Part shown: positions 16,703 to 25,619 of the stretch, piece after piece
How the letters are laid out: every line of letters begins with the position of its first letter
Position numbering within the stretch: the first letter of the stretch is position 1
From: Mucilaginibacter yixingensis
Lineage (GTDB): Bacteria; Bacteroidota; Bacteroidia; Sphingobacteriales; Sphingobacteriaceae
Length of the DNA: 64,000 nucleotides
Reading direction: 5' to 3'
Assembly: GCF_041080815.1 (NCBI RefSeq)
Contig: NZ_CP160205.1
Coordinates: forward strand, 620,001 to 684,000
Made by a program: the position numbers and the translations under genes
Notes under the pieces: generated by a model
Seen by the model: only the letters and a program-made list of their open reading frames with translations
What the model was told of the DNA's origin: nothing
Database searches by the model: none

Positions 16703-18100
16703 CTATTGGCCAACAATGAACCTATTTATGTTAATTAGGTTTCCGGTGCTGCCGTATATATTCCCTGCCTTGTCTGACCAATTGCCGTGTTCACCAAGCA
16801 CGGTCAGCTTCAGGGTATATGTGCCCATGGCTAGTACTGGTGTCTTGTATAATAAGATGGTAGCCGGGTATTTACAATAAGTATCTAATAGTGTTTGAAA
16901 TGCTTTTCTTCCCTTACTGTCCATCAGCGAAACGCTTGCATAACCGCCGTTCGGCCTGATCATCCCGGTTAGGCTTATCCGGGTTCCGGTGAACCTGATC
17001 GTGAGGACGGCACCCTTTTCGGTGGTATTGATACTGCCGTCACTTGTTGCAGTGATCCAGTTTCCGGCCAGGGTAACATGCTTCTTGTTACTCATATTTA
17101 TGGGTTTTCCCCCAGGTGCCGAAACAACGGCAATTCCTGTCCGGGAATCAACCTGCCATGATTCGAGGAATTCAGGCATACCCAGCGAGGTGCCTGAGAT
17201 TTTAAGGGGCTGCCAAACATAGGTAGCTGCCGATGCTTGCTTGGGATAGGACCAGCGGTCACCCATGAACATATACGTCGTGTCTTTGGTTCCGGCGATG
17301 GTCAGTACAAAACTTGTCTGTGAATTCCAGGTGAGCGTTCCTTTGGGCGCAAAGTTTCCCTGAAACGTCCAGGGTCCTTTCAGCGAGGTCGCTGTGTAGT
17401 AAACATTATCGTTTTTTTCCCAGCTGGTCAGGTCAGAGGTGAGCCAAAAATAGCTTCCCCCTTTTTTGACGATTGCCGGAGATTCAGACCCGTGCCAATT
17501 GTTATCGGCCACCAGTTCGGAAATGCCGCGATAATCACTATTGAGTTTATAGATTAATCCGCCGTGTAACATCAGGTACCCGCTGCCGTCCGTATCCTGA
17601 AATGATCCCATATCCCATTTTTTGATAGGCTGTCCGTTAAAAAGGATGGGGCCGCGAAATTTATAAGGACCGGTAATGGTGGGCGAGGTAGCGTAACCAA
17701 TGCACGGGTCTTTGTAACCGAGATCGTCGGTGTGCATCAGCATCACATATTCTCCGGTCGCGGAGCACCGGAGCACTTTAGGGCGTTCGCCGACCCTCTT
17801 TGGCCCAAGCCTGCCCGAATCCTGTGCCGTTAAGGCAATTTTTTCAAACTTCCAATTATAAAGATCAGAAGAAGAATAGCAGTTAAAGCCCGCGAACGCA
17901 TTACTATTATCATAATGAGCTTCGCCAAAAAGATAATACCGTCCATGATCCGATACGATATTAGCACCGTGTGCGCTGACCACTTTACCACGATCATCAA
18001 ACCAGGGAACGCCCGAACTGATCTCATTAACCTTGCTATGCTGTGCGATAGTCGTAAGAGCCGCACCCGTCAGCAGCAGCACCAAGTAAATTATTTTCAT
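16703..18100 (-). CDS. GH43 exo-beta-1,3-galactanase-like glycosidase
   Basis: A 465-residue secreted protein with a signal peptide cut near 19 (TTIAQ). The five-bladed propeller starts with PWFDDRGKVVSAHGANIV and GRYYLFGEAHY, as in the GH43_24-type exo-1,3-galactanases. MGSFQDTDGSG (Asp169/Asp171) fits the pKa-modulating aspartate, and HGSESPAIVKKGGSYFW gives a likely general acid Glu206. A galactose-binding-like beta-sandwich occupies ~345-465. It probably trims side chains of plant arabinogalactan or galactan in the periplasm. It lies 105 bp downstream of the GH-A lipoprotein gene and reads the same way. Confidence 0.8.
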   Translation of the reverse strand: MKIIYLVLLLTGAALTTIAQHSKVNEISSGVPWFDDRGKVVSAHGANIVSDHGRYYLFGEAHYDNSNAFAGFNCYSSSDLYNWKFEKIALTAQDSGRLGPKRVGERPKVLRCSATGEYVMLMHTDDLGYKDPCIGYATSPTITGPYKFRGPILFNGQPIKKWDMGSFQDTDGSGYLMLHGGLIYKLNSDYRGISELVADNNWHGSESPAIVKKGGSYFWLTSDLTSWEKNDNVYYTATSLKGPWTFQGNFAPKGTLTWNSQTSFVLTIAGTKDTTYMFMGDRWSYPKQASAATYVWQPLKISGTSLGMPEFLESWQVDSRTGIAVVSAPGGKPINMSNKKHVTLAGNWITATSDGSINTTEKGAVLTIRFTGTRISLTGMIRPNGGYASVSLMDSKGRKAFQTLLDTYCKYPATILLYKTPVLAMGTYTLKLTVLGEHGNWSDKAGNIYGSTGNLININRFIVGQ

Positions 18101-18154
18101 ATTTGTTATTTATTAAAATTAAGGGAATCCCGGTGACGATTTGTGAATAAACAA

Positions 18155-18188
18155 ATTCCGCCCCGTAGTGGACGTTACGGGGCGGAAT
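18155..18188 (-). terminator. Strong hairpin between the GH-A and GH43 genes
   Basis: ATTCCGCCCCGTA pairs perfectly with TACGGGGCGGAAT around an 8-base loop. It follows the stop at 18206 by about 18 bp. It lacks a long T-run, so it may attenuate rather than fully stop transcription into the GH43 gene. Confidence 0.55.
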
Positions 18189-18205
18189 GTTAAGCCTAAA
18201 TTTCG

Positions 18206-20467
18206 CTATAGAGGCCTAATGGCTATACCGACCAGGGATTTTTTCGTTGCCACCGCATGAATGTCAGTGCTGTTTGAATAAGAACCGGCCATCGTTAAAA
18301 CGCCTGTAGCAACGCCGATTGAACCACCGTTCCCGACTATCGTACTGTCGTCAATCACCTCGGTGAAAGCGGCGAAATCTCCGTTCGACCAATAATTATA
18401 GTTGTTAGTTCCCGTTGTATTAGCCAAGGCTCCGGCATCGCCCACCACAATCAGATCATTGTTTTTCGTGGTTGTTCCACCAGTTGACCAGCCACCGGTA
18501 TCCGTGTATGTGTCGATATCGGTTTTGACAACTTCCCATGGGTTTCCTGTTGCAACGGCACCTCTTATGGCCATCATCTTCGCCAGTTGGTGATCACCTG
18601 AATCACCTACGGTCGGCGCACCTTGCGTTCCATTATAACGCGACCAAAAAACGGTGAGCCGGGCACCATCAGTTCCGCCGGCGGTTCCTGTACCTGCGCC
18701 TGACCCCGTTACTACTGCCCAGGTTCCTCCGTTTTGGTTGGATATGGACGCTGCCTGATTGGCCGTTTCCACAAACAGTAGAAGGATATCATTTGACTGT
18801 AGCCCTGACGGCAGTGAAGGCGTGATCGTTCCCGTACTGGCTGCTGCAGCGCCTACACCCACTATGGTCGGCGCTGGCGAGCTGCCGCCCGTACCGCCGC
18901 TGGTGCCCGTATAGGTTAAGCGAACGGCCTTACCGGCCCCTACCACTACTGATGTACTGGTATAAGAAACCGTCCCCTGATTGACCCAGGTATTGCTGGC
19001 GTCAAAGTACCCCTGGCTTGCGCCGGTCACATTAAGTGAAGAAGCATAAGTGAATGTACCGCCCTGAACACTCATCAGTACCGCCTCAGTGGCACTCCGT
19101 TTAATGCTGATCCCGATATCCGTGCTTGTCGTTGGCGTATAGGTTATCGATAATGTGCCACCAGTCGACGGTGATGTTGAGTTGGCCTTCCAGTTGTGTA
19201 CAAATAAGTTCTTTCTATTCGCATTAAGGGCGAGGTCAACCGGATCTGTCTGGATCATGTGGTTGATCGTTCGCACTTCGTTTACATAGCTTCCGTGAGG
19301 GCTATAGGATCCCACGGTGGTCTGATCATATAGATTATTGTTATCTGGCCCGCACATGTTATAAGTGTCAAGCTGAGTATCGCCGGCGAGCGAGGCTAGT
19401 TTGAGCCTTCCTGTGTTATGCCCATCGTTTTCCATGATCATTTTAAAATTTTTACCGATAGAGGGCATCACGCTCTCCATATCATCGGGGGCGTTTGAAT
19501 AATCATCTATTCCGATGAAATCTACATTGGTGCCGGCACCAGTGCGCAGTGCTTCATTGGCATTGATTTTGGCTGTTAAAGTTGGTTGGTCGTGTATATT
19601 ATTCACACGAGTCCACACGACATAGGCGGAGTTTTTAACCGCACTTCCAATAGCACTTAGGTAGGTGATGTCATTGGTGCCTGAATCATGGCTCCCGCCC
19701 CTGAATTCATTATTTAACTGAACGCCGATAACCGGATGCTTGGAGCTGTGCGCTGCATCCCATGATGCAATGTGCGCCATTACCTGGCCAAGCACGTAGG
19801 TTTCACGCGCCCTGAGATTCACATCTGTGATATTCAATGTATAATTACCGTATGTTCTGTCGATGGTATAATCGCTGGTGGTCGCGGGCGACTGACCGTT
19901 CGCATCCGGAGAATACAATACATAATCCGGCACGCGTAAATGATTAACGCTGCTGGAAGCGTCACCGAGCGGCTGGGCGTGGCCGCCGCTGTTAGCGCCA
20001 AACCAAAGCATTTCCATCTTTAGGTTATAAGTATTGCAATAACCAAGATACGTATCTAGTATGGTCCAATCAAAATTATCCTTTGTTGGTTCTACTTCAT
20101 ACCAGTGGATCGGCAGACTGACGGTATTGAAGCCGTCTGATGCTGCCTGGGCAACCAGAGCCTCGCACTGGGCCCAGCTCCAACCATAGGTAGACCAGTA
20201 ACGTAATTTGTCGATCCTTATCTGGATATTAGTCATGTAATAGGGCATACCGCCAACTCTGAGGACATATTTTTCAGAACCGCTTAAACTGACATCGACT
20301 GTGGAGATAGGCGTCGTGCTCATGACAGCCAGGTTCTTGGAATCTGCACCCTTTCCGGGAGTACCCTCGGTGGCCTGAAGGATATTTTTTTTGCAGCCCA
20401 AAACAACACACAATGTGGAAAGAAGTACAACCTTCTTCCACGTTAACACGTTAACTTTTTTTCTCAT
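18206..20467 (-). CDS. Clan GH-A (GH35/GH42-like, DUF4978-type) glycosidase lipoprotein with extra C-terminal domain
   Basis: A 753-residue protein. The lipoprotein signal ends VVLGC (Cys25). A GH-A barrel occupies ~65-400: SDGFNTVSLPIHWYEVEP resembles GH35/GH42 enzymes, GVQLNNEF gives a likely acid/base Glu254 and KMIMENDG a nucleophile Glu346. A beta-sandwich of DUF4978 kind (~400-525) follows. Then comes a Gly/Ser/Thr linker (SGGTGGSSPAP) and a ~215-residue domain (TITPSLPSGLQSNDILLLFVE to the end) of a type I associate with phage and surface-fibre proteins. Probably a surface beta-galactosidase; exact specificity is unknown. It stands first in the GH43 pair. Confidence 0.72.
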   Translation of the reverse strand: MRKKVNVLTWKKVVLLSTLCVVLGCKKNILQATEGTPGKGADSKNLAVMSTTPISTVDVSLSGSEKYVLRVGGMPYYMTNIQIRIDKLRYWSTYGWSWAQCEALVAQAASDGFNTVSLPIHWYEVEPTKDNFDWTILDTYLGYCNTYNLKMEMLWFGANSGGHAQPLGDASSSVNHLRVPDYVLYSPDANGQSPATTSDYTIDRTYGNYTLNITDVNLRARETYVLGQVMAHIASWDAAHSSKHPVIGVQLNNEFRGGSHDSGTNDITYLSAIGSAVKNSAYVVWTRVNNIHDQPTLTAKINANEALRTGAGTNVDFIGIDDYSNAPDDMESVMPSIGKNFKMIMENDGHNTGRLKLASLAGDTQLDTYNMCGPDNNNLYDQTTVGSYSPHGSYVNEVRTINHMIQTDPVDLALNANRKNLFVHNWKANSTSPSTGGTLSITYTPTTSTDIGISIKRSATEAVLMSVQGGTFTYASSLNVTGASQGYFDASNTWVNQGTVSYTSTSVVVGAGKAVRLTYTGTSGGTGGSSPAPTIVGVGAAAASTGTITPSLPSGLQSNDILLLFVETANQAASISNQNGGTWAVVTGSGAGTGTAGGTDGARLTVFWSRYNGTQGAPTVGDSGDHQLAKMMAIRGAVATGNPWEVVKTDIDTYTDTGGWSTGGTTTKNNDLIVVGDAGALANTTGTNNYNYWSNGDFAAFTEVIDDSTIVGNGGSIGVATGVLTMAGSYSNSTDIHAVATKKSLVGIAIRPL

Positions 20468-20788
20468 GATAGTAACATTTGGTTTATATAATTTTTGTTA
20501 ATTATTCACATAGTCGTACGTAGATCAGGCAGATGGTCGTACCCTTGGATTCGCGCCTTGATTTCTGAATCGTTTGGGAAGATTTTCTTGGTTAACTCGT
20601 ATTTGAAGCACCGCTAAGTAACGCCGCTTTATTCATACAAGAGGGTAACAAAACATGAATTTTGCGGGTCAAAATCTTCATTCCCTTACCCAAAAGGTTA
20701 ATTTTCGTGACTTATGGCCAATTAAAGCTTTTCCGTAACCAAAAAAGGCTTGAAGAAGGCTGCCTGTTCTGTGTATAATACGGAGAAG
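20468..20788. other. 321-bp gap between the GH-A gene and the IS21 element
   Basis: The part nearest 20468 is AT-rich (TTATATAATTTTTGTTAAT) and should hold the GH-A gene promoter. The rest has no supported gene or repeat. Confidence 0.4.
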
Positions 20789-20821
20789 TTGACCAGGTGA
20801 TTCCGTGGCAAATTGACCACC
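20789..20821. repeat. IS21 terminal inverted repeat, istB side
   Basis: Two TGACCA boxes at 20790 and 20814, 24 bp apart, in the arrangement of IstA binding sites. Confidence 0.8.
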
Positions 20822-20879
20822 CAAAGTGCTGGCGAACGAGCGCAGCGAACGCTGTAGAAGCGTTGTCAAAAGTAGTTAT

Positions 20880-21641
20880 TTAAAGTGTGTTTTGCAGATA
20901 GCTTTTTTCGGGCTCTGCGGGCCTTCTTTTTCTCATCGACTCTCCCTTTAGTTCCATCCGGTGCGCATCATGCACGATGCGGTCGAGGATAGCATCAGCG
21001 ATCGTCTTTTCACCAATGACCTCATACCATTTACTGACCGGCAGCTGAGAGGTGATGATCAGGGATGTCTTACCGTGCCTGTCCTCAATGATCTCCATCA
21101 GTGCGGCCCTGCTCTGCGCATCAAAAGGTTGTATACCGAAGTCATCCAGGATCAGTAGTTGCTGGCGTTCCAGTTTGGCTACATCCTTCATGTAGGAACC
21201 ATCTGCCTTGGCCATCTTCAGCTTAGCAAAGAGTTTGGGTGTGCTGGCATAGAACACGCGGTAACCCAGTATGCAGGCTTGGTGTCCGATAGCAGAAGCG
21301 ATATAGCTTTTGCCGATACCGGTGCTGCCTGTGATCAACAGGTTCTCATTCCGGTCAATAAAGTGGCAGTCTGCCAGGCGCATTACCTGATTGCGGTCGA
21401 TACTACGGTCGGCATGGTAGTGGATGTTCTCTACCGAGGCCTTATAGCGGAACTTAGCATACATGATCGTACGCTCTATGCGCCTGTTCTGCCGGTCGTC
21501 CCATTCGGCCTCTACCAGGTGGGCCAGCAGTTCATCAGTGGTGTATTCTGCGGTCTGTCCCGTTTCCAGGCAGCTTTTAAAGGCATGGTACATGCCATAG
21601 AACTTCAGTTTGCGAAGTTTGTCTAAGGTGTTCGTGTTCAT
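20880..21641 (-). CDS. istB: IstB-type AAA+ helper ATPase
   Basis: A 253-residue protein with Walker A LITGSTGIGKSYIASAIGH (~105-123), Walker B LLILDDFGIQP (~162) and the DnaC/IstB fold. It ends with the usual basic tail (MRKRRPAEP). IstB assembles on target DNA and stimulates the IstA transposase. It starts 20 bp after the istA stop. Intact. Confidence 0.95.
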   Translation of the reverse strand: MNTNTLDKLRKLKFYGMYHAFKSCLETGQTAEYTTDELLAHLVEAEWDDRQNRRIERTIMYAKFRYKASVENIHYHADRSIDRNQVMRLADCHFIDRNENLLITGSTGIGKSYIASAIGHQACILGYRVFYASTPKLFAKLKMAKADGSYMKDVAKLERQQLLILDDFGIQPFDAQSRAALMEIIEDRHGKTSLIITSQLPVSKWYEVIGEKTIADAILDRIVHDAHRMELKGESMRKRRPAEPEKSYLQNTL

Positions 21642-21661
21642 ATCGATCTGTTCATTAATGG

Positions 21662-23212
21662 TTATTTATAGTAGTTCTCTCCCCGGATATTGTCATGGCT
21701 GGGCATAGGCAGCTCGTCAGCAAATAAGCTTTCCTCGTAGCTGTCCATCTTGTTCTCCAGTATCTGCTGTATGGTCTTGTAGTTGTACACGCCATAGCCG
21801 AGCGCACGCCTGCAAGCGCTGGCCAGCCTTTCGTTACCTGCCTTGCGCGCCAGGCTGAGGATACCGATACAGGAGCGGTAAGCTTGTTCCGGATGTTGCT
21901 TTCGGTCCAGTATCTTCAGGATGTAAAGCCTCACATCCTCGTGAATGGATGCTGCCCATTCCAGGAACTTATCGGGTGTCCATTCGGTCATAAAGCGGTG
22001 TGTCGAAGCCAGGTGATCTTTATCCGTTGTGTAGCTGTAAGGGCTTTTGATGCGCCTGTGCATGGCGATGCGTTCATAGTGGTAGTAGACTTCTACGTTG
22101 GTGCGGGAATACAGCAGTTTGACCTTCCTGCCGATAAAGCGGTACGGTACGCTGTAGTAGTGTTTGTCGATACCCAGACAAACATGTCCGTTCTTCATTA
22201 CAGTGGCCTGGTGCTGCCGTTTGAACTCATAACGTAATGCCGGTAATGGCGAGAGTGCCTGGCGTTCTATCTCCTCGAACTGGAGCTTTCTGCTGTAATT
22301 GCGGCCTTTCAGCGGCTGGCTGTTATGTGCTTCTAAAGCGACCTTGATCGCGATATTCAGTTCTGCAAGGGTATGATAGGCCTCTTTGCGAACAGGTGCG
22401 TAGATACGGCTGTAAACGATCTTAACGGCTCCTTCTACCAGTGCTTTGTCACGAGGGCGGTACGCCCTCGCTGGTAAGATGGTCGTTCCGTAATGGTCGG
22501 CAAAGTCAGCAAAGGTCTCGTTCAGCGTTGGCTCATAGCGGTTACTCTTGGTAACGGCAGCCTTCAGGTTGTCGGGAACGATGGCGGCAGGTACGCCGCC
22601 ATAAAAGTGCAGGGCATTCTCACAGGCTGCTATAAAGTCTTCTTTCTGCTGGCTCAGCACAGCTTCTACGTAAGTTAGTTGGCTGGCGCCAAGGATAGCA
22701 ACGAACACCTCGGCCTCGATGACCTCACCGGTATCCTTGTCCGCTATGCTTAGCTTTTCACCGGCAAAGTCCACATACAGCTTATCACCGGCTTTATGAT
22801 CCAGGTGCATCGTGGGGTTCACGCGGGCTTTCCACTGGTTGTAATAAAAGCAGAATTGGGTGTACTTGAACCCGTCAGGGAACTCTTTGATATAAGCTTC
22901 CCACAGGATGCGGCGGTTCATACCGACACGCTTTAACTCTTTATCTATCTGCGGGAAACAGCGTTGCAGGGCCACCATTCGCTTGTCCGGGGGACGTTCA
23001 CTGCTTTTGCCAAAGAAGTCCTCCAGCTCCTTATCATTAAGGGTATTGATTTCCTCGAACGTAAAGCCGCTGGCATCGAACGCAATAAGGTACTTCTTTG
23101 CGGTATTGCGTGACACGCCGGTCTGGGCCGCTATCGATAGCTTGCTGCGGCCCTGGCTGTACATCCTGAGGATCTGTCTTATCTTACTCATGCTTATCGT
23201 AGTGTTGGCCAT
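21662..23212 (-). CDS. istA: IstA transposase
   Basis: A 516-residue transposase. An N-terminal helix-turn-helix (IRQILRMYSQGRSKLSIAAQTGVSRNTAKKYL) is followed by an rve core. The DDE residues appear in KLYVDFAGEKL (first Asp), AIVPDNLKAAV (second Asp) and RDKALVEGAVKIVYSRI (Glu), followed by the Mu-type C-terminal region. It is full length with no frameshift, so the element could still move. Confidence 0.95.
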   Translation of the reverse strand: MANTTISMSKIRQILRMYSQGRSKLSIAAQTGVSRNTAKKYLIAFDASGFTFEEINTLNDKELEDFFGKSSERPPDKRMVALQRCFPQIDKELKRVGMNRRILWEAYIKEFPDGFKYTQFCFYYNQWKARVNPTMHLDHKAGDKLYVDFAGEKLSIADKDTGEVIEAEVFVAILGASQLTYVEAVLSQQKEDFIAACENALHFYGGVPAAIVPDNLKAAVTKSNRYEPTLNETFADFADHYGTTILPARAYRPRDKALVEGAVKIVYSRIYAPVRKEAYHTLAELNIAIKVALEAHNSQPLKGRNYSRKLQFEEIERQALSPLPALRYEFKRQHQATVMKNGHVCLGIDKHYYSVPYRFIGRKVKLLYSRTNVEVYYHYERIAMHRRIKSPYSYTTDKDHLASTHRFMTEWTPDKFLEWAASIHEDVRLYILKILDRKQHPEQAYRSCIGILSLARKAGNERLASACRRALGYGVYNYKTIQQILENKMDSYEESLFADELPMPSHDNIRGENYYK

Positions 23213-23272
23213 TAGTGAAGTTGTTAAACCTCAAAAATAGGCCTGCTTCTACAGCATATGTGGCTCGTTCGG

Positions 23273-23352
23273 GGTGGTCAGTTTCCTCCGAAATCAGGTG
23301 GTCACTTTCCCGCGGAATCGGTGGTCAGTTTGCGCCGAAATCAGGTGGTCAA
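23273..23352. repeat. Four GGTGGTCA boxes at the istA-side end of IS21
   Basis: GGTGGTCA occurs at 23273, 23297, 23320 and 23344, i.e. every 23-24 bp. The unit also shares the pattern of a 'cCGaAAtC' half between boxes. These are the expected multiple terminal transposase-binding sites of IS21 elements. Confidence 0.85.
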
Positions 23353-23570
23353 TATCAGCGAATTCTCCAACATAAGAGCCCGAAGAGACTTAATTCATCC
23401 AAATTTCAAATAAGCTCGAAAACAAATTTTTCAAGCACCATTTGAGTACCAAAATTGAGAAAAATAAGGGCAATTATCCAAGAATTTGGATAGGGTAAAT
23501 GGATGTAAGTTACTAACAGTGAGTTGTTTAGTTGTCGTAAGTTGTCAAAAATTTGGAGTGTTTGCCGGGC

Positions 23571-24944
23571 CTATTTGCCGATACAGAACTTACTAAATAT
23601 ATTATCCAGTAAATCATCCGTAGTTACTGTTCCGGTAATCTCTCCGAGGTAATGAAGGGCTTGTTTGATATCCATCGCCAGGAAATCTGAGGTGACGGAT
23701 ACAGTTATGCCGTCGAGTACGCGGGTTAGGGCGGTTTCGGTTTTTTGGAGGGCTTCCAGGTGACGGATGTTGGTTACCAGGGTTTCATCGCCGTTCAGCT
23801 GACTTTTAATGGCCGCATCGTAGATCTTGTGTTTCAGTTCGTCTATGTGGCGTTTTTCTTTGGCCGATATAATTACTGCGCTTTCGGTATGCGGCAGGGC
23901 GGCCAACTGTTCGGGGTTAAGCAGATCGGCTTTGTTGGCTACGATCAGCATATTCATATCAGGTTTTTGCAGGCTGGCAATATCGTTATTCAGTTCCTCA
24001 AGGGTAATGGCCAGGGCATCATAAACATACACCAGCAATGCCGATTGACTGATCTTCTCCATCGTCTTCTGCACACCAATTTGCTCAATGGTGTCGGTAG
24101 CTTCGCGGATACCGGCGGTATCTATCAGGCGGAAGTTGATGCCGCGGATGTTCAAAATTTCTTCAATCGTATCGCGTGTGGTACCGGGAATGTGGCTTAC
24201 AATAGCGCGCTCTTCATTTAGTAAGGCATTGAGCAGGGTAGATTTTCCGGCGTTTGGCCTGCCGGCAATTACGGTGTTTACGCCTTGCTTAATGGCATTG
24301 CCTAACTCGAACGATTGGATCAGTTTACCGATCACCCGCATAATTTCATGAACCAGCGATCGCAGTTGCTCGCGATTGGCAAACTCTACGTCCTCTTCAC
24401 TAAAATCCAGTTCCAGTTCTACCAGCGATGCAAATTGTACCAGTTGCTCGCGCAAGGCCTGCAATTGGTTGCTAAAGCCACCGCGCAGTTGCTGCATAGC
24501 TACCTGTTGTGATGCTTTGGAGTTGGCAGCAATCAAATCGGCCACGGCCTCGGCCTGGGATAGATCCAGCTGGCCGTTCAGGAAAGCCCTTAGCGTAAAC
24601 TCACCGGCACGGGCGGCACGCGCACCGTTCTTGATCAGCAGTTTGATGATCGACTCAATAATATAGTTAGACCCATGGCACGATATCTCCACCACATTCT
24701 CGCGCGTGTAGGAACGAGGAGCCACAAACAGCGATACCAGCACCTCATCCAATGTTACCTCGCCATCTACAATATGGCCAAAGTGGATAGTGTGCGATGC
24801 TTGTTTATTGAGGTCCTTGCCCTTAAACACACGGCCGATGATATTAATGGCTTCAGTGCCCGACAAGCGGATCACCCCGATGGCGCCTATCCCGGCAGGG
24901 GTGGCAAGGGCTACAATGGTATCGTTGTTTAGTAAATCGTTCAT
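23571..24944 (-). CDS. mnmE: tRNA modification GTPase MnmE
   Basis: A 457-residue protein, normal for the family. The N-terminal tetrahydrofolate-binding domain (DTIVALATPAGIGAIGVIRLSG) is followed by helices and an embedded G domain: G1 GRPNAGKST (~228), G2/G3 GTTRDT and DTAGIRE, G4 NKAD. The C-terminal FCIGK motif is intact. With MnmG it makes cmnm5U34 in tRNA. It ends about 220 bp from the IS21 element, which inserted downstream without damaging it. Confidence 0.97.
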   Translation of the reverse strand: MNDLLNNDTIVALATPAGIGAIGVIRLSGTEAINIIGRVFKGKDLNKQASHTIHFGHIVDGEVTLDEVLVSLFVAPRSYTRENVVEISCHGSNYIIESIIKLLIKNGARAARAGEFTLRAFLNGQLDLSQAEAVADLIAANSKASQQVAMQQLRGGFSNQLQALREQLVQFASLVELELDFSEEDVEFANREQLRSLVHEIMRVIGKLIQSFELGNAIKQGVNTVIAGRPNAGKSTLLNALLNEERAIVSHIPGTTRDTIEEILNIRGINFRLIDTAGIREATDTIEQIGVQKTMEKISQSALLVYVYDALAITLEELNNDIASLQKPDMNMLIVANKADLLNPEQLAALPHTESAVIISAKEKRHIDELKHKIYDAAIKSQLNGDETLVTNIRHLEALQKTETALTRVLDGITVSVTSDFLAMDIKQALHYLGEITGTVTTDDLLDNIFSKFCIGK

Positions 24945-25031
24945 AGATCATAGTTCATGGTAGTAAGTAAGGCGATGAACTATCAGCCATGAACCATGAA
25001 CACAGGGGCAAAGGTCGTAAATTCTGTACAA

Positions 25032-25523
25032 CTAAATAGTGCTCCGTAGCTCAGATTGCTCGTCCGGGCTCAGAGCAATGTCATTTTCAAAGCGCTTTCT
25101 GGACGGACGAAGTGTAATTAGATAAATAATAAGAATAGCCGATAACTGTAAATAGATAGTATTATGCGTCCGAAGAGCCAGTATCAATGCCACCATAGAA
25201 GGTGCTTCAATAAAAGAGAAGCGCCTGATTAACGCCCGCCGGTACGCGGCTAGCTTTTCATCCAATGATCCCAGCAGGCTGATAGTGGTCGTCCGCCTGG
25301 TAAAAAACAACACCCCACCTATGGTTCCACCGGCGGCCAAGCCCAATGCTAATTCAAAAAAAGGATCATGTCGGCGTGGTAGGCTAAAATACAGTGGTTG
25401 ATTTTTATTATTGACTAGAGCTATAAGAGCGAGTATTATTTGTCCTGCAATAAGTGCTCCATGTGCCGTCTGTGTTGTTTTGAAAAAAGTACTTTTATTT
25501 ACTGGTGTTTGGCTGATCATCAA
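25032..25523 (-). CDS. Small multi-pass membrane protein of unknown function
   Basis: A 163-residue protein with about four membrane helices (GALIAGQIILALIALV; FFELALGLAAGGTIGGVLFF; SMVALILALR; LQLSAILIIYLITL). Between them is a charged loop (LDEKLAAYRRALIRRFSF), and the cytoplasmic tail is LSPDEQSELRSTI. Similar small four-helix proteins are common in Bacteroidota and have no known role. The second methionine may be the true start. It has no operon partner: mnmE lies downstream and ndpA is divergent. Confidence 0.75.
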   Translation of the reverse strand: MMISQTPVNKSTFFKTTQTAHGALIAGQIILALIALVNNKNQPLYFSLPRRHDPFFELALGLAAGGTIGGVLFFTRRTTTISLLGSLDEKLAAYRRALIRRFSFIEAPSMVALILALRTHNTIYLQLSAILIIYLITLRPSRKRFENDIALSPDEQSELRSTI

Positions 25524-25588
25524 TAATTGTGCGGTTTAAATGTAATGCTACTAATCTAGTATTTGACGTTGAAAAAATCAATTGCTAT

Positions 25589-25604
25589 TACCTGAAAACA
25601 GGTA
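25589..25604. promoter_or_regulatory. Palindrome just before the nucleoid-associated protein gene
   Basis: TACCTG-AAAA-CAGGTA is a perfect inverted repeat ending 15 bp before the start at 25620. It could be an operator or a leader hairpin. Confidence 0.3.
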
Positions 25605-25619
25605 CCTTGCAGCTTCATT

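Larger units (their letters stand above)
20789..23352 (-). mobile_element. IS21-family insertion sequence
   Basis: Carries istA and istB and is bounded by imperfect 33-bp inverted repeats starting TTGACCA (20789-20821 and 23320-23352, 27/33 matching). The istA-side end has four GGTGGTCA boxes and the istB side two TGACCA boxes. No target duplication is seen directly outside these boxes. True tips may lie about 20 bp further out, where IS21 TG/CA ends would be expected, but no clear duplication is seen there either. Confidence 0.87.

Noticed and set aside
21159..21626. Plus-strand 155-residue gene
   Set aside because: Fully antisense to istB, whose motifs are intact.
23273..23352. Short CRISPR-like array of GGTGGTCA repeats
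   Set aside because: Repeats are only 8 bp, sit at the IS21 terminus and have a matching set at the other end; they are transposase-binding sites.
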